From Paenibacillus sp. FSL R5-0341 (GTDB lineage Bacteria; Bacillota; Bacilli; Paenibacillales; Paenibacillaceae): a stretch of 64,000 nt of DNA. Shown here piece after piece: positions 17,117 to 26,272 of this stretch (positions are counted from its first letter, which is position 1; each line of letters begins with the position of its first letter). The notes below the pieces were generated by a model, which made no database searches, was not told where the DNA came from, and worked only from the letters and a program-made list of their open reading frames with translations. Made by a program: the position numbers and the translations under genes. Location: assembly GCF_037975235.1 (NCBI RefSeq), contig NZ_CP150241.1:6076001-6140000 (forward strand), written 5' to 3'.

Positions 17117-17863
17117 ATGGACATGACTCATATGAATCATATGCAAATGGAACACGAGACAGGCACTTCCTACCTGTGGCTTATTATAGGTGCAATCATG
17201 TTACTGTTCTCCATCGCCGCCTATATCTGGGCATCACGCACACAAGGCAAAGTCCTGGGCCATATGAAAAAGAAGGAACGGGCAGACATCCAGAAAAAAA
17301 GTCGGTCCCTCCGGCTGGTTGCTCATGCATTGATGGCTGTGTCAATTGTTACGCTTGGTCTGTTCTTCCTGCAGGGTGCAGGGGCAAAATATGATGTAGC
17401 CGATCTGGACGCCAATGCGACAATTGATGTGACTGACGATAAATACTATGGGGCAGACCATACAGAGGACCCCATCCAGTATGAGATGAAGATCCCGACT
17501 TCAGGGCCGCATAACCCGCATGATATCAAGTTTGGATTTTACACCGACTTCCCGGGCTATAATTACCTGGTACACAATCTGGAGCATGGGGATATCATCA
17601 TCTATTATCGTGAGAATGCAAGCGAGGACTTGAAGGAGCATCTGAAATACCTCGTCAAATTCCGCGAAGCCGGAGCAGGTATACTGGCCGTACCCAACAA
17701 AGACATTCCGGAAGGCAGTGAAGTCGTCGTGACTGCTTGGACCAAAACGATGAAGCTCGATCAATTTGATGATGCCAAAGTGGGTACTTTTATCAATAGG
17801 TATATTAATCAGGGACCTGAAAAGATCCCTGCCTCCATCCGCCAGGGCGGCGGAACGATGTAA
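17117..17863 (+). CDS. DUF3105 membrane-anchored protein
   Basis: Protein of about 248 aa. After a Met/His-rich start (MDMTHMNHMQMEHE, perhaps metal-binding) come two membrane helices, SYLWLIIGAIMLLFSIAAYI and LVAHALMAVSIVTLGLFFLQ, separated by a basic cytoplasmic loop. The C-terminal extracellular domain is DUF3105-like: TSGPHNPHDIKFGFYTD, LVHNLEHGDIIIYY and VVVTAWTKTMKLDQFDD. Role unknown; the conserved HNLEHG may bind metal. I choose ATG 17117 with an AGAGGA site rather than an upstream ATG at 17033. Confidence 0.8.
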   Translation: MDMTHMNHMQMEHETGTSYLWLIIGAIMLLFSIAAYIWASRTQGKVLGHMKKKERADIQKKSRSLRLVAHALMAVSIVTLGLFFLQGAGAKYDVADLDANATIDVTDDKYYGADHTEDPIQYEMKIPTSGPHNPHDIKFGFYTDFPGYNYLVHNLEHGDIIIYYRENASEDLKEHLKYLVKFREAGAGILAVPNKDIPEGSEVVVTAWTKTMKLDQFDDAKVGTFINRYINQGPEKIPASIRQGGGTM

Positions 17864-17889
17864 TAACGTTGTATAGGATTAAAACGTAC

Positions 17890-17930
17890 TTAGCTCCCGA
17901 ATCTGATTGACTCGGGGGCTAATTCTTTAT
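17890..17930 (+). terminator. Terminator of the DUF3105 gene
   Basis: TTAGCTCCCGA (17890-17900) pairs with TCGGGGGCTAA (17912-17922), followed by TTCTTTAT. Confidence 0.8.
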
Positions 17931-18069
17931 CGCCCAGATGCCGATATTCCAATTAGAAAAGTGAACATTGGAAATACCATACATACGAACCAAAGAAGAA
18001 CGGCCTATACCAATGTAAAGAGACACAGAGACGATTCATCCAACAGATCAAGGGGGAACACTTTTACCA

Positions 18070-19788
18070 ATGAACAGTTTGTTTATGCGGATCTTTTTAT
18101 TTTTTTCCTGTCTAATGCTGGCCTCGGGTGCGGTTCTTGGCATTACCATGTACCGCTCATCAGCTCAACTGGTCGAGCAGTCCATGGGCATGCAGGCACA
18201 GGCTGTGGCCGAACGGGCAGCAGCATTGATTGATACTTCCCTGTACGCACCACTCAGTACCGGACAGGATGAGACAGCGTATTATGGCACATTGCGTGAA
18301 CAGCTCAGTCAACTGCGTGAAGCCAATGGGCTCAAGTATCTGTACACACTCGGTACACGCGAAGAAAATGGAACGGCTACGTATTTCTACGTTGTGGATG
18401 GGGCTGCTGCCAATGTGGCAGAGGATGACTTCTCCCCTTACGGCTCTGCAGAAGAGACCCCTTATGAGGGTATGCTACAGGCTTTTGAGCAGAACGAACC
18501 TATTCGAGGCGAACTCACCCAGGATGAATATGGCGCTACCATTACAGCGTATGTACCCATTCATGGGACTGACGGGAAAGTGCTGGGGCTGGTCGGTGCG
18601 GATTTGGACTCCACTGCGGTCTATGAACTGATGTCTCGCAACCGTATGACCATGATCTGGACAGCGCTGGCGATTGTGCTGCTCAGTGTCTTGTTGGTGT
18701 ATGGATTCGCCCACTACTTGACCCGTCCATTGGTGAAGCTGAAGAAGTTAATTGCTCAGGTGGGAAAAGGCGACTTGACCGTCAACGTCGAACTTGGACG
18801 AAAGGACGAGGTCGGACAGCTAGCTTCTGAATTCAAACATCTGGTCACAGGTACACGGGATGTCATGACCGGTATCCGTCAAAGCTCCGATTCTCTGCTA
18901 CAGGCTGCAGAGGGAGTATCCAAACATTCACAAGCGACTGCGGAAGCCAGTCAGCGCATTGCCGAGCATACGAATCATACAGCCAGTGGAGCTGCTGAAC
19001 AGGTGGCTCGTGCGGGCGAAGTTACAGTAGCCATGGAAGAAATTACGCGTAGCATGCAGCACATTGCGAATTCTTCCTCCATGGTCGCAGATGTCTCGCA
19101 GGAAACAACCAATAACGCAGTACAAGGTCAAGCCAACATCAACACAGCGATGGACAGCATGGACAAAATTCATCAGGCGAATGTGCAGATGGTCGCCTCC
19201 ACCTCCCAACTGGAGCAGTATTCCGATAAAATTGAGTCGGTAGCACATCTAATGAAAGGTATCGCTTCACAGACCAATCTGCTCGCACTTAATGCGAGTA
19301 TTGAAGCCGCTCGTGCAGGAGAGCATGGCAGCGGGTTTGCGGTGGTTGCCTCAGAGGTTCGCAAGCTTGCGGGGGAATCAGAGCAGTCTTCCCAGCATGT
19401 CACCGAACTGATCGCCGAGATGACACGCCAGACTGCCCTGTTGTCGGACCATATGTCGGCCAGCACTTCAGCTGTACAGTCTGGTCTCGCTGTTGTTCAG
19501 GAGGCAGGCCGTTCGTTCACATCCATTCATACCGGGATTGAGACGATGAATGAACGTCTGCACGAAGTATCCGCAGCATCCGAGCAACTGTCTGCCAGTG
19601 CAGAAGAAGTGTCCGCTTCCGTGGAGGACATGGAGCATATCTCGCGTGAATCCTCTTCGAGTATCCAGAAGGTGTCGCACGCTACCGGAAGCCAACTTCA
19701 ATCCATGGATGAAATGAGTGCATCCGCAGAATCTCTGCGGGTATTATCCAGTGAGCTGAACGGATTGATTAGTCGATTTAAAATATAG
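18070..19788 (+). CDS. Methyl-accepting chemotaxis protein
   Basis: Transmembrane chemoreceptor of 572 aa. Helix 1 is near residues 6-28; the extracellular sensor (about 29-192) has a Cache-like sequence ending YVPIHGTDGKVLGLVGADLD; helix 2 is MIWTALAIVLLSVLLVYGFA. A HAMP domain follows (YLTRPLVKLKKLIAQVGKGD), then the long coiled coil whose tip is IASQTNLLALNASIEAARAG, which contacts CheA and CheW. Ligand unknown. The ribosome site AAGGGGGAA lies 11 bases before the ATG. A family A element and a bidirectional terminator follow the stop. Confidence 0.93.
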   Translation: MNSLFMRIFLFFSCLMLASGAVLGITMYRSSAQLVEQSMGMQAQAVAERAAALIDTSLYAPLSTGQDETAYYGTLREQLSQLREANGLKYLYTLGTREENGTATYFYVVDGAAANVAEDDFSPYGSAEETPYEGMLQAFEQNEPIRGELTQDEYGATITAYVPIHGTDGKVLGLVGADLDSTAVYELMSRNRMTMIWTALAIVLLSVLLVYGFAHYLTRPLVKLKKLIAQVGKGDLTVNVELGRKDEVGQLASEFKHLVTGTRDVMTGIRQSSDSLLQAAEGVSKHSQATAEASQRIAEHTNHTASGAAEQVARAGEVTVAMEEITRSMQHIANSSSMVADVSQETTNNAVQGQANINTAMDSMDKIHQANVQMVASTSQLEQYSDKIESVAHLMKGIASQTNLLALNASIEAARAGEHGSGFAVVASEVRKLAGESEQSSQHVTELIAEMTRQTALLSDHMSASTSAVQSGLAVVQEAGRSFTSIHTGIETMNERLHEVSAASEQLSASAEEVSASVEDMEHISRESSSSIQKVSHATGSQLQSMDEMSASAESLRVLSSELNGLISRFKI

Positions 19789-19810
19789 CGAGCAGCTTAG
19801 GATGCTATAT

Positions 19811-19994
19811 AGATTGAACTAAAGAATATTCACACATGCCACTTCGATGACAGAACAACCTTCCGATCGCTGTTATCCTCAGAATTTTTTTTTCAATTTT
19901 ACAATGGTGAAAATCTGAGGATAAAGGCGAACGCTACGCTTCTTCAGATTATTTCTGCCCTCTACGTTCTCGTGTAAAATAATTAGTTCAATCT
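19811..19994. repeat. Family A hairpin element, copy 3
   Basis: Outer arms AGATTGAACTAA (19811-19822)/TTAGTTCAATCT (19983-19994) are perfect over 12 bp and differ completely from copy 2 arms. Then ACAGAA (from 19850)/TTCTG (19953-19957), and inner TTATCCTCAGA (19873-19883)/TCTGAGGATAA (19914-19924), perfect over 11 bp. Core strands CTTCCGATCGCTG and AAGGCGAACGC are as in copy 2. It occupies the 3' UTR of the chemoreceptor gene. Confidence 0.8.
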
Positions 19995-20008
19995 TTAAAA
20001 TCAGCCCA

Positions 20009-20088
20009 CAACAAAAAAGCCGCACGGCAGGGACGGGAACATGGGGTCAACCCCATTTCCGGACACTGCCTGCGGCTTTATTTTTGTT
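20009..20088. terminator. Bidirectional two-tier terminator
   Basis: AAAAAAGCCGCACGGCAG (20013-20030) pairs with CTGCCTGCGGCTTT (20066-20079) with a bulge; an inner hairpin ATGGGGT-CA-ACCCCAT caps it. A- and T-runs on both sides let it serve the chemoreceptor (+) and the nucleoside hydrolase (-). Confidence 0.85.
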
Positions 20089-20125
20089 GTACCTTTAATG
20101 TTGGCAAGCCTTAAGGCTGCCTGAA

Positions 20126-21091
20126 TTAGTAGCGCTGCGGAGCAGCTTTTTTACCCAAATCCGTCATATACGTAAAGAACGCTTCCGGATCGGTATCATA
20201 CACCAGTTGTACTGGGCGTCCGTCTGCTTGCTCCACCGTGCGGCCCTGGCTAGGACCATCCGGGATGACAATACAGTTTACCGTTTTCTTCTTCACGATG
20301 TCCTCGCGTCCAACGGAAGCCGTTGTCAGCACATCCCACAGATAGTATGTGGAATTCGTCTCACTGTACACCAGTGGCGGACAACCTGCGTAACAGTTAC
20401 CCAAGAAGTCAACGCCTTCAAAGCGACGCTCTGCTGCCCAGCGGTTACGAACGGCTGGAGTCAGAGGTACTTTGTTCGTGCTTTCCAGTGCAACCAGATC
20501 GATCTGGATACCGCTCTGCCATACACGGTAAGCCGCTTCCGGGTCCCAGAATACATTCCATTCAGCTGTGCCGTCATGCTCAGGCTCTTCTACGTTACCA
20601 AGCTCGAATGTGCCGCCCATCCATACCAGCTTGTCGATTTTCTCTTCAATGTCTGGTGCTTCGTCCAGTGCACGCGCAAGGTCCGTCAGTGGGCCTGTGA
20701 ACAGAAGCAACGTTTTGCCTTCGGTATTGCGCACTTTCTCGATCAGATGCTGGTGTGCCGGAACAGCAGAAAGTGGCGCTTCCATTTTGCCGGATTCGTT
20801 CAGTACAGGAAGTGCATCTACATAGAAGGAGTGCAGTCTCCACGCCGCAGGAAATGGATTTTTCCCTCTGGAGTTGGATTTGGATACCTCTACGGAATAT
20901 GTACCGAAACGATCGATGATTTTACGGCTGGCATCTGTTGCTGGCTCCAGATATCCGTCTGCCGGAATAACCGATACACCGGTTACATGTACATTGTCCA
21001 TTTGCAGAAGCATGAACAGCGATACGAGGTCATCCACGCCGCCGTCATGGTTAAAATACACATTAAGTTGGTTCGTCATGCTTGCTTTCAT
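20126..21091 (-). CDS. Nucleoside hydrolase-like protein with altered metal motif
   Basis: Protein of 321 aa of the inosine/uridine nucleoside hydrolase superfamily. The N-terminal signature reads YFNHDGGVDDLVS instead of DxDTGxDD: the first aspartate is Asn and the second is followed by Gly-Gly, while the DD pair is kept. Other blocks fit the family (FTGPLTDLARAL, LVWMGGTFELGN, WNVFWDPEAAYRV, YYLWDVLTTA). The substrate may differ from that of the other hydrolase in the window. ATG 21091 follows AGGGGAAGG; an ATG four codons later is possible. No transporter is linked. Confidence 0.85.
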   Translation of the reverse strand: MKASMTNQLNVYFNHDGGVDDLVSLFMLLQMDNVHVTGVSVIPADGYLEPATDASRKIIDRFGTYSVEVSKSNSRGKNPFPAAWRLHSFYVDALPVLNESGKMEAPLSAVPAHQHLIEKVRNTEGKTLLLFTGPLTDLARALDEAPDIEEKIDKLVWMGGTFELGNVEEPEHDGTAEWNVFWDPEAAYRVWQSGIQIDLVALESTNKVPLTPAVRNRWAAERRFEGVDFLGNCYAGCPPLVYSETNSTYYLWDVLTTASVGREDIVKKKTVNCIVIPDGPSQGRTVEQADGRPVQLVYDTDPEAFFTYMTDLGKKAAPQRY

Positions 21092-21300
21092 CCTTCCCCT
21101 GGTTGTCCCATTGTTGTTAATTCATCCGCCTGCCCTAAGCCGACGCTTCCTCTATTATGTCCCAAAACCCTTGGCTACGTAAACCTTCCCCATGCAAAGA
21201 AAACAAGGATCACACCTCATCATGCGGATATTTTACAGTTCCACCATTCCATCTCAGGAGGACATACCGTTCTACTCTCAATGCTATAAAAATAAAGAAA

Positions 21301-21330
21301 TGGACAGCAAGCTTGAAGCCTCGCCGTCCA
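21301..21330 (-). terminator. Terminator of the MmpL-type gene
   Basis: TGGACAGCAAGC (21301-21312) pairs with the complementary strand ending TCGCCGTCCA (21321-21330) with G-U pairs in minus RNA; TTTCTTTATTTTT follows. Confidence 0.65.
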
Positions 21331-21348
21331 CCTCACCCAATCCATGCA

Positions 21349-23580
21349 TTACACGGACTGGTTCTGTTTCTCCTCATTCTTCTCTGCAATTGGAACATAC
21401 TTTCCTGGCCAGAAGGCCCATTTACCCAGCAATGCGGTGATCGCCGGTACCATGAACGGACGAACCAGGAAGGTATCCAACATCACACCAACAGCTGTAA
21501 TTATACCAAACTGCACCAACACCTGAATTGGCAATGTAGCAAGTACTGCAAATGTTCCTGCCAAGATCAGACCCGCAGATGTAATAACAGAGCTTGTCTC
21601 GCCAACACCTTCTCTAATCGCTTGACGAAGCGGCATCGTTTTACGTTTCTGCCAGATGCTAGAGATCATAAAGATGTTGTAGTCTTCACCGAGTGCCACG
21701 AGGAATACAAAGGAATACAGCGGAATCGCTCCCTGAATGGCATCTGCGCCAAGTCCGTAGTGAATGATGATCCAACCCAGACCCAGTGCAGAGAAATACG
21801 ATAGAACGACCGTTGCAATCAGATACGCCGTAGCTACAACTGAACGCAAGTATAATAGTAACAACAAAGTAATCATACCGATGACCACTGGAATAATGAT
21901 CTTGGCATCCCGTTCTCCAGCCACTTCAATGTCATACTGTTCAGCCGTCTGACCATCGAGCCAGACATTACTGTCCGCATTGGTTACTCCGGCATCTTGA
22001 AGCGCCTGTTCCGCAGTAGCTCGCAGATCCGGGATATGCTGCATTGCCTCCATGGAATATGGATTCAGATTGAACTCCACATCAAAGGCGGTAATGTTGG
22101 CATTCTCGGCACCCTGTTGAGCATCGCCTACTTTGCTAATGTAATCCAGTGATTCGAGACGCTGCTTCAGATCAGTTTCTTTACCTTCGGCATCCACGAT
22201 CACTTTGACAGGAGCCAGCTCACCTTGAGAGAATTGTTCACCAATGACCGTGAACCCTTCGCGGGAAGGTACATCCTCCGGGAAGGAAGACAACAGATCG
22301 TAGGTGAATTTCACCTGAGTAGAGAACGCCGCCAGTCCTCCCAGCAATACCAACGTAATTGCAAGAACGGTCCATGGCTTCGTTACTACAATACGGCCAA
22401 TCCAGCTTTCCTTCACTTTGCGCGGGGCAGGAGCTGGTTTTCCTTTTTTCTTCGCACGTTCCACTTCCATCTCATGGGTACGCGGTACGAACGGGTAGAA
22501 TGAACCCCGACCGAAGATCGCAAGAAGGGCTGGAACCAGCGTCAGACTTGCAATAAACATAATAAAGATGGACAGACTGAATGGTACGGCAAAGCGATGA
22601 TATGCACCATATTCAGCCAGCAACAGCACCAGTAGTGCTGCAACGACCGTGAATCCACTCATGGCAATGGCGCCGGATGATCCGGTAATTGCCTGGAAGA
22701 TGGCTTTCTTTTTATCCGGCTCATGATAGAGAATTTGGCGGTATCTGGAGATCATGAACAGACAGTAATCCGTTCCTGCTCCAAATAACAATACGGTCAT
22801 GATTGAGATCGACTGTGCGTCCACCGTGATCCAGCCCTGATCCGCCATGAATCCGAGAATGGGGCTTGTCACCATATACGCGAATCCAACGGCAATGATC
22901 GGGATAATCGCCAATACCGGCGAACGATAGATCAACAGCAACAGTACTAATACCAGTACAACCGTTGCGATTAGCAAGGATACATCGGCGGAGGAGAAAA
23001 GTCCGCTCGCATCAATGGATATCCCTACTGGCCCTGTCACACGGGCAACCAATGTATTGGTATCATCTATAGCTACATCGAACGGGTTCGCCCCGAAGAT
23101 GTCTTGTGTTTTTTGCTCAAGCGCTTCAATACCTTCCTTCAATTGTTCCGAATCGGCACCTTCATTGAAGAAAAGTGGCATAACCAAGGTGCTTCCGTCT
23201 TCCGAAAGCTGGCCTTTCAATGCCTGTGGCGGCAATTGATAAAGTGGCACAACGGACTGCTGTTGTTCTACCGGATCTTGATCCAGTCGCTCCGTTAATG
23301 CCTGAATGTTCTGAATCTGCTCATCCGTCAGACCGCCGGCTTGACGCCATACGATCAGTGCGGGCAGTCCTTCGCCGCCAGGAAATTCCTTCTCAGCAAG
23401 TGCAGCTGCCTGAACCGATGGTTTGGACTCACTTAGATCCTGCGCGTTATTAGTTTCACGATCACCTACAGCAGGCCATACCATACCAAGCACAACGGCG
23501 ATAATGATCCATACCAACAGCGTAATCCATTTGCTTCGTTTGCCAGCAACCCAGCGGCCATAACCCGAACCTTCCTGCAT
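21349..23580 (-). CDS. MmpL/YdfJ-type RND exporter
   Basis: Membrane protein of 743 aa with the MMPL architecture: helix 1 (WITLLVWIIIAVVLGMVWPA), a large extracellular domain, five helices (including LLFGAGTDYCLFMISRYRQI), a cytoplasmic basic linker (RAKKKGKPAPAPRKVKE), then a second repeat with VALGEDYNIFMISSIWQKR. The paired GAGTDY and ALGEDY motifs carry the proton-relay Asp-Tyr. Probable export of lipids, drugs or peptides; substrate unknown. The divergent TetR gene and the palindrome between them suggest local repression. Confidence 0.9.
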   Translation of the reverse strand: MQEGSGYGRWVAGKRSKWITLLVWIIIAVVLGMVWPAVGDRETNNAQDLSESKPSVQAAALAEKEFPGGEGLPALIVWRQAGGLTDEQIQNIQALTERLDQDPVEQQQSVVPLYQLPPQALKGQLSEDGSTLVMPLFFNEGADSEQLKEGIEALEQKTQDIFGANPFDVAIDDTNTLVARVTGPVGISIDASGLFSSADVSLLIATVVLVLVLLLLIYRSPVLAIIPIIAVGFAYMVTSPILGFMADQGWITVDAQSISIMTVLLFGAGTDYCLFMISRYRQILYHEPDKKKAIFQAITGSSGAIAMSGFTVVAALLVLLLAEYGAYHRFAVPFSLSIFIMFIASLTLVPALLAIFGRGSFYPFVPRTHEMEVERAKKKGKPAPAPRKVKESWIGRIVVTKPWTVLAITLVLLGGLAAFSTQVKFTYDLLSSFPEDVPSREGFTVIGEQFSQGELAPVKVIVDAEGKETDLKQRLESLDYISKVGDAQQGAENANITAFDVEFNLNPYSMEAMQHIPDLRATAEQALQDAGVTNADSNVWLDGQTAEQYDIEVAGERDAKIIIPVVIGMITLLLLLYLRSVVATAYLIATVVLSYFSALGLGWIIIHYGLGADAIQGAIPLYSFVFLVALGEDYNIFMISSIWQKRKTMPLRQAIREGVGETSSVITSAGLILAGTFAVLATLPIQVLVQFGIITAVGVMLDTFLVRPFMVPAITALLGKWAFWPGKYVPIAEKNEEKQNQSV

Positions 23581-23638
23581 CGTCTCTTCATCTCCCTATA
23601 TTGTTTCTATGAGGCCCTATTTTTGTGATGTTATAGTA

Positions 23639-23654
23639 ATGAACCACGGGTCAT
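23639..23654. promoter_or_regulatory. Candidate TetR operator between mmpL-type gene and tetR
   Basis: ATGAACCACGGGTCAT is an imperfect 16-bp palindrome (ATGAnCCnnGGnTCAT) in the 177-bp divergent region, next to TATAAT on the plus strand (agTATAATcg). Confidence 0.5.
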
Positions 23655-23757
23655 AGTATAATCGAGTTAATTATATATACCGGAAGGTTAATTATGCAAT
23701 CGTTATTTTTGTGAACACGTCTAACAAGCAATTAAATACGTAAAGAGGTATGTACCC

Positions 23758-24384
23758 ATGAGCAAAAAAACAAACATTCCCCGGTCACCGGGCAGACCCA
23801 AAACGGGTGCAGATCAAGCATCTGTGCAATCCAACATATTGATGACTGCCTCACGTCTGTTTATGGAGTACGGGTATGAACCTGTCTCTCTCCAACAGAT
23901 TGCTTCATTATGCAATGTAACCAAAGCATCGATCTATTATCACTTCTCCAGCAAAGCCGATCTGTTCACCGTTGCCATTACCCGCATGATGGCAATGGGC
24001 ATGCAGCAGACTTCGCTCCGTCTGGATGAACCTGGTACGCTGCAAGAGCGGCTGATTAAGGTTGCGGAAGCGAAGATGCAACACTCCCATATTGAAACGG
24101 AGACCATGATGCGAGAAGCCGAGAAACATCTGGATACGGAGCAACTCGCCCAGATTCGAGAAGCGGAGGTTCGTATCTTTGAAGTGCTAGCCACCCATTT
24201 TCAGAAGGAGATGGACAATGGTTATTTGCGTGTCGGGAACCCCATGCTGCTTGCCCATGCGTTTACATCACTGCTGATGCTCGCCAATCGCGAAGATGTA
24301 CGCAACATGAATGGTGGCAGCATTGAGGAACTTGCGCAGGAACTGGTAGCCCTGTTTCTGGATGGAGCGGTTAAGCGGAACTAA
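23758..24384 (+). CDS. TetR/AcrR-family transcriptional regulator
   Basis: Repressor of 208 aa. The DNA-binding domain spans about residues 24-70: ILMTASRLFMEYGYEPVSLQ, IASLCNVTKASIYYHFSSK and ADLFTVAI are the TetR HTH signature. The C-terminal ligand domain is not assignable. It is divergent from the MmpL-type exporter, the usual arrangement for an efflux repressor. Start ATG 23758 follows AAAGAGG. Confidence 0.92.
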   Translation: MSKKTNIPRSPGRPKTGADQASVQSNILMTASRLFMEYGYEPVSLQQIASLCNVTKASIYYHFSSKADLFTVAITRMMAMGMQQTSLRLDEPGTLQERLIKVAEAKMQHSHIETETMMREAEKHLDTEQLAQIREAEVRIFEVLATHFQKEMDNGYLRVGNPMLLAHAFTSLLMLANREDVRNMNGGSIEELAQELVALFLDGAVKRN

Positions 24385-24476
24385 AGACCTTTTTATACGT
24401 TGGCCGATAGGCAGCACAAGATGAAATATGGAATGTTGAACCGTTATTCCGTTAATATTTTAGGAGGAAACAACTT

Positions 24477-25067
24477 ATGTCACATTCAAAACCATCCCCA
24501 CGTATCCCCCGTCTGCTGGAAACGTCGCGCATATATCTGCGTCCTTTCGAGACTACAGATGTGGATGCTTATTTCCCCGGTCTGTTTGACGCCGAGATGC
24601 GTAGGTTGACAGGTACACAGAACAGTTTCACACGCACTCAGGTTGAACGTTACGTTGAGAATGCAGCACAGGATGACTCCAGACTCATGCTACTCATTGC
24701 TTTGCAGGAAAATGACCAAATCATCGGAGATGTCGTCCTGATGGACATGCATGCCAAGAATCGCAGTGCGCATATCCGGGTTGCCATCGATCAGGCGGAG
24801 CAGCAAGGAAAAGGCTACGGTAGCGAGGCGTTACTGCTTATGCTGGACTACGGCTTTGGCATCTGTAACTTGCATCGAATTGAGCTTGAGGTGTACGCCT
24901 TCAACGAGCGAGCCATTCGCACGTATGAGAAGCTCGGATTTCAACGCGAGGGTGTGAAGCGGGAAGTCTTGTTCTACAATCATCAATACCATGATGCGAT
25001 TCAGATGAGCATGTTAGAGGATGAGTTTAGACAACGTCATATGAAAGATCAGACAGGGAATGATTGA
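24477..25067 (+). CDS. GNAT N-acetyltransferase (RimJ/RimL type)
   Basis: Cytoplasmic acetyltransferase of 196 aa. LETSRIYLRPFETTDVDAYF is the usual N-terminal strand-helix of the RimJ/RimL/SpeG group. The acetyl-CoA loop is QAEQQGKGYGSEALLLMLDY, and NERAIRTYEKLGFQREG is the conserved C-terminal block. AGGAGG precedes the ATG. It is 92 bp downstream of tetR and could be co-transcribed. Target unknown. Confidence 0.9.
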   Translation: MSHSKPSPRIPRLLETSRIYLRPFETTDVDAYFPGLFDAEMRRLTGTQNSFTRTQVERYVENAAQDDSRLMLLIALQENDQIIGDVVLMDMHAKNRSAHIRVAIDQAEQQGKGYGSEALLLMLDYGFGICNLHRIELEVYAFNERAIRTYEKLGFQREGVKREVLFYNHQYHDAIQMSMLEDEFRQRHMKDQTGND

Positions 25068-25096
25068 GTTTCCGATCAGCTAAAATCAAACTAAAA

Positions 25097-25125
25097 AACC
25101 GGGGATTTAATACCCCTCCCCGGTT
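25097..25125. terminator. Terminator overlapping the 3' end of the lipid kinase gene
   Basis: AACCGGGG (25097-25104) pairs with CCCCGGTT (25118-25125). It lies between convergent genes and includes the last codons of the kinase gene. Confidence 0.7.
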
Positions 25126-26003
25126 AGAAACTTCAGATGACCCGTCAGCACCGACAGCTCGGCGGGTGTCTTCATATATAATTCGCCATCCGTATCGGCT
25201 GACATCGGCGTATCTGTCTTCACTTTTAGCGTAGATGCCTTGAAGTATGAAATGCTCTCACTCTGAGGTTGCCAATCTCCCTCCGGCTTGTGCGATAGTA
25301 TCTCTCGCAGCAGCGGAATGCCTGTCTCATGAATAATGAGTACGTCCAGCTCCCCATCCTGCAACGCATCCGGTGCAAAGGGTAATGCATTGGTTCCCAG
25401 AAAACGGCCGTTGGCTGCGTAGATCATCACAGCTTCGCCTTCCATCTCTTTCCCATCAGCCTCCAGTTGATATCGAAACGGCTCTGTATGACTGATTGTC
25501 TGTAACGTGCTGATAAAATAACTGAGCTTACCCAGCGCGCCTTTCAGATTCTCGTTAATATTCTGCGATGCATCACTGATTAAGCCAATGCCAAAAAAGT
25601 TCGTGAATACCCGATCATTAGCTCGTCCAACATCAATGGATACCACCCGACCTGCCAGTATTTCTTGTGCGGCAGTCTCTGCATCCGGTGAAAGGCCGAG
25701 CGAACGCGCAAAATCATTACAGGTGCCTCCAGGCAATACACCAATCAACGGAGGATGTTGCAGATCAGCCAGTCCATTCACACATTCATGCACCGTGCCA
25801 TCCCCACCCAGGATAAATACCACATCGAATTGTTCCCCGCGCTCACGACACAGCTTCTCTCCCTCACCCGGTTCATCCGTGCGCACAATGACGAGTTCGT
25901 GAACAGCAGGAGCCAGCACACCAGCCACCATACCCACCGTATTCTCACGATTGGCCTTGCCCGAATGATGATGATGAATTAACAACGCTTTGTTAAACTC
26001 CAT
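25107..26003 (-). CDS. Diacylglycerol/lipid kinase family protein (YegS/DgkB-like)
   Basis: Kinase of about 298 aa with the DAGK catalytic domain. The nucleotide-binding motif is VVFILGGDGTVHECVNGL, followed by IGVLPGGTCNDFARSLGL, both diagnostic. The C-terminal beta domain has ANGRFLGTNALPFAPDALQD and DGELDVLII. It phosphorylates diacylglycerol or a related lipid at the membrane face; which lipid is not clear. I choose ATG 26003 (MEFNKALLIHHHHSGK), with GGAGG 9 bases upstream, over an ATG 7 codons earlier. Confidence 0.9.
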   Translation of the reverse strand: MEFNKALLIHHHHSGKANRENTVGMVAGVLAPAVHELVIVRTDEPGEGEKLCRERGEQFDVVFILGGDGTVHECVNGLADLQHPPLIGVLPGGTCNDFARSLGLSPDAETAAQEILAGRVVSIDVGRANDRVFTNFFGIGLISDASQNINENLKGALGKLSYFISTLQTISHTEPFRYQLEADGKEMEGEAVMIYAANGRFLGTNALPFAPDALQDGELDVLIIHETGIPLLREILSHKPEGDWQPQSESISYFKASTLKVKTDTPMSADTDGELYMKTPAELSVLTGHLKFLTGEGY

Positions 26004-26174
26004 CCTTCTCTTCCTCCATTCCAATGCTTGTTACCCTTTACCCACAAAGGTTGAAGCCGTAAACAAGCCCTGCGCTACTCGCTCATCATGATCCAAAATA
26101 GGTTTCCCAATTAAGTATGCATCCTAATCGGCATTCATTCGTAATAGTATGCATGAGAAAAAAGGTTTCTCCAC

Positions 26175-26191
26175 ACCTTATGTCATAAGGT
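26175..26191. promoter_or_regulatory. 17-bp perfect palindrome upstream of the DUF697-like gene
   Basis: ACCTTATG-T-CATAAGGT is an 8-1-8 perfect inverted repeat about 80 bp before the start at 26273. The odd-centred symmetry recalls Fur-family boxes, but the regulator is unknown. Confidence 0.45.
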
Positions 26192-26272
26192 TGCAAATTT
26201 TGCTGGTGAGAACCCATTCAAAATGAGTCAAAACGGTTATATCTATACCATATACGAATGGAGGGATTCCCT

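Noticed and set aside
20207..21289. Long plus-strand open frame of 360 codons
   Set aside because: It lies antisense to the nucleoside hydrolase-like gene; composition is Cys/Arg/His-rich with no family pattern and no proper ribosome site.
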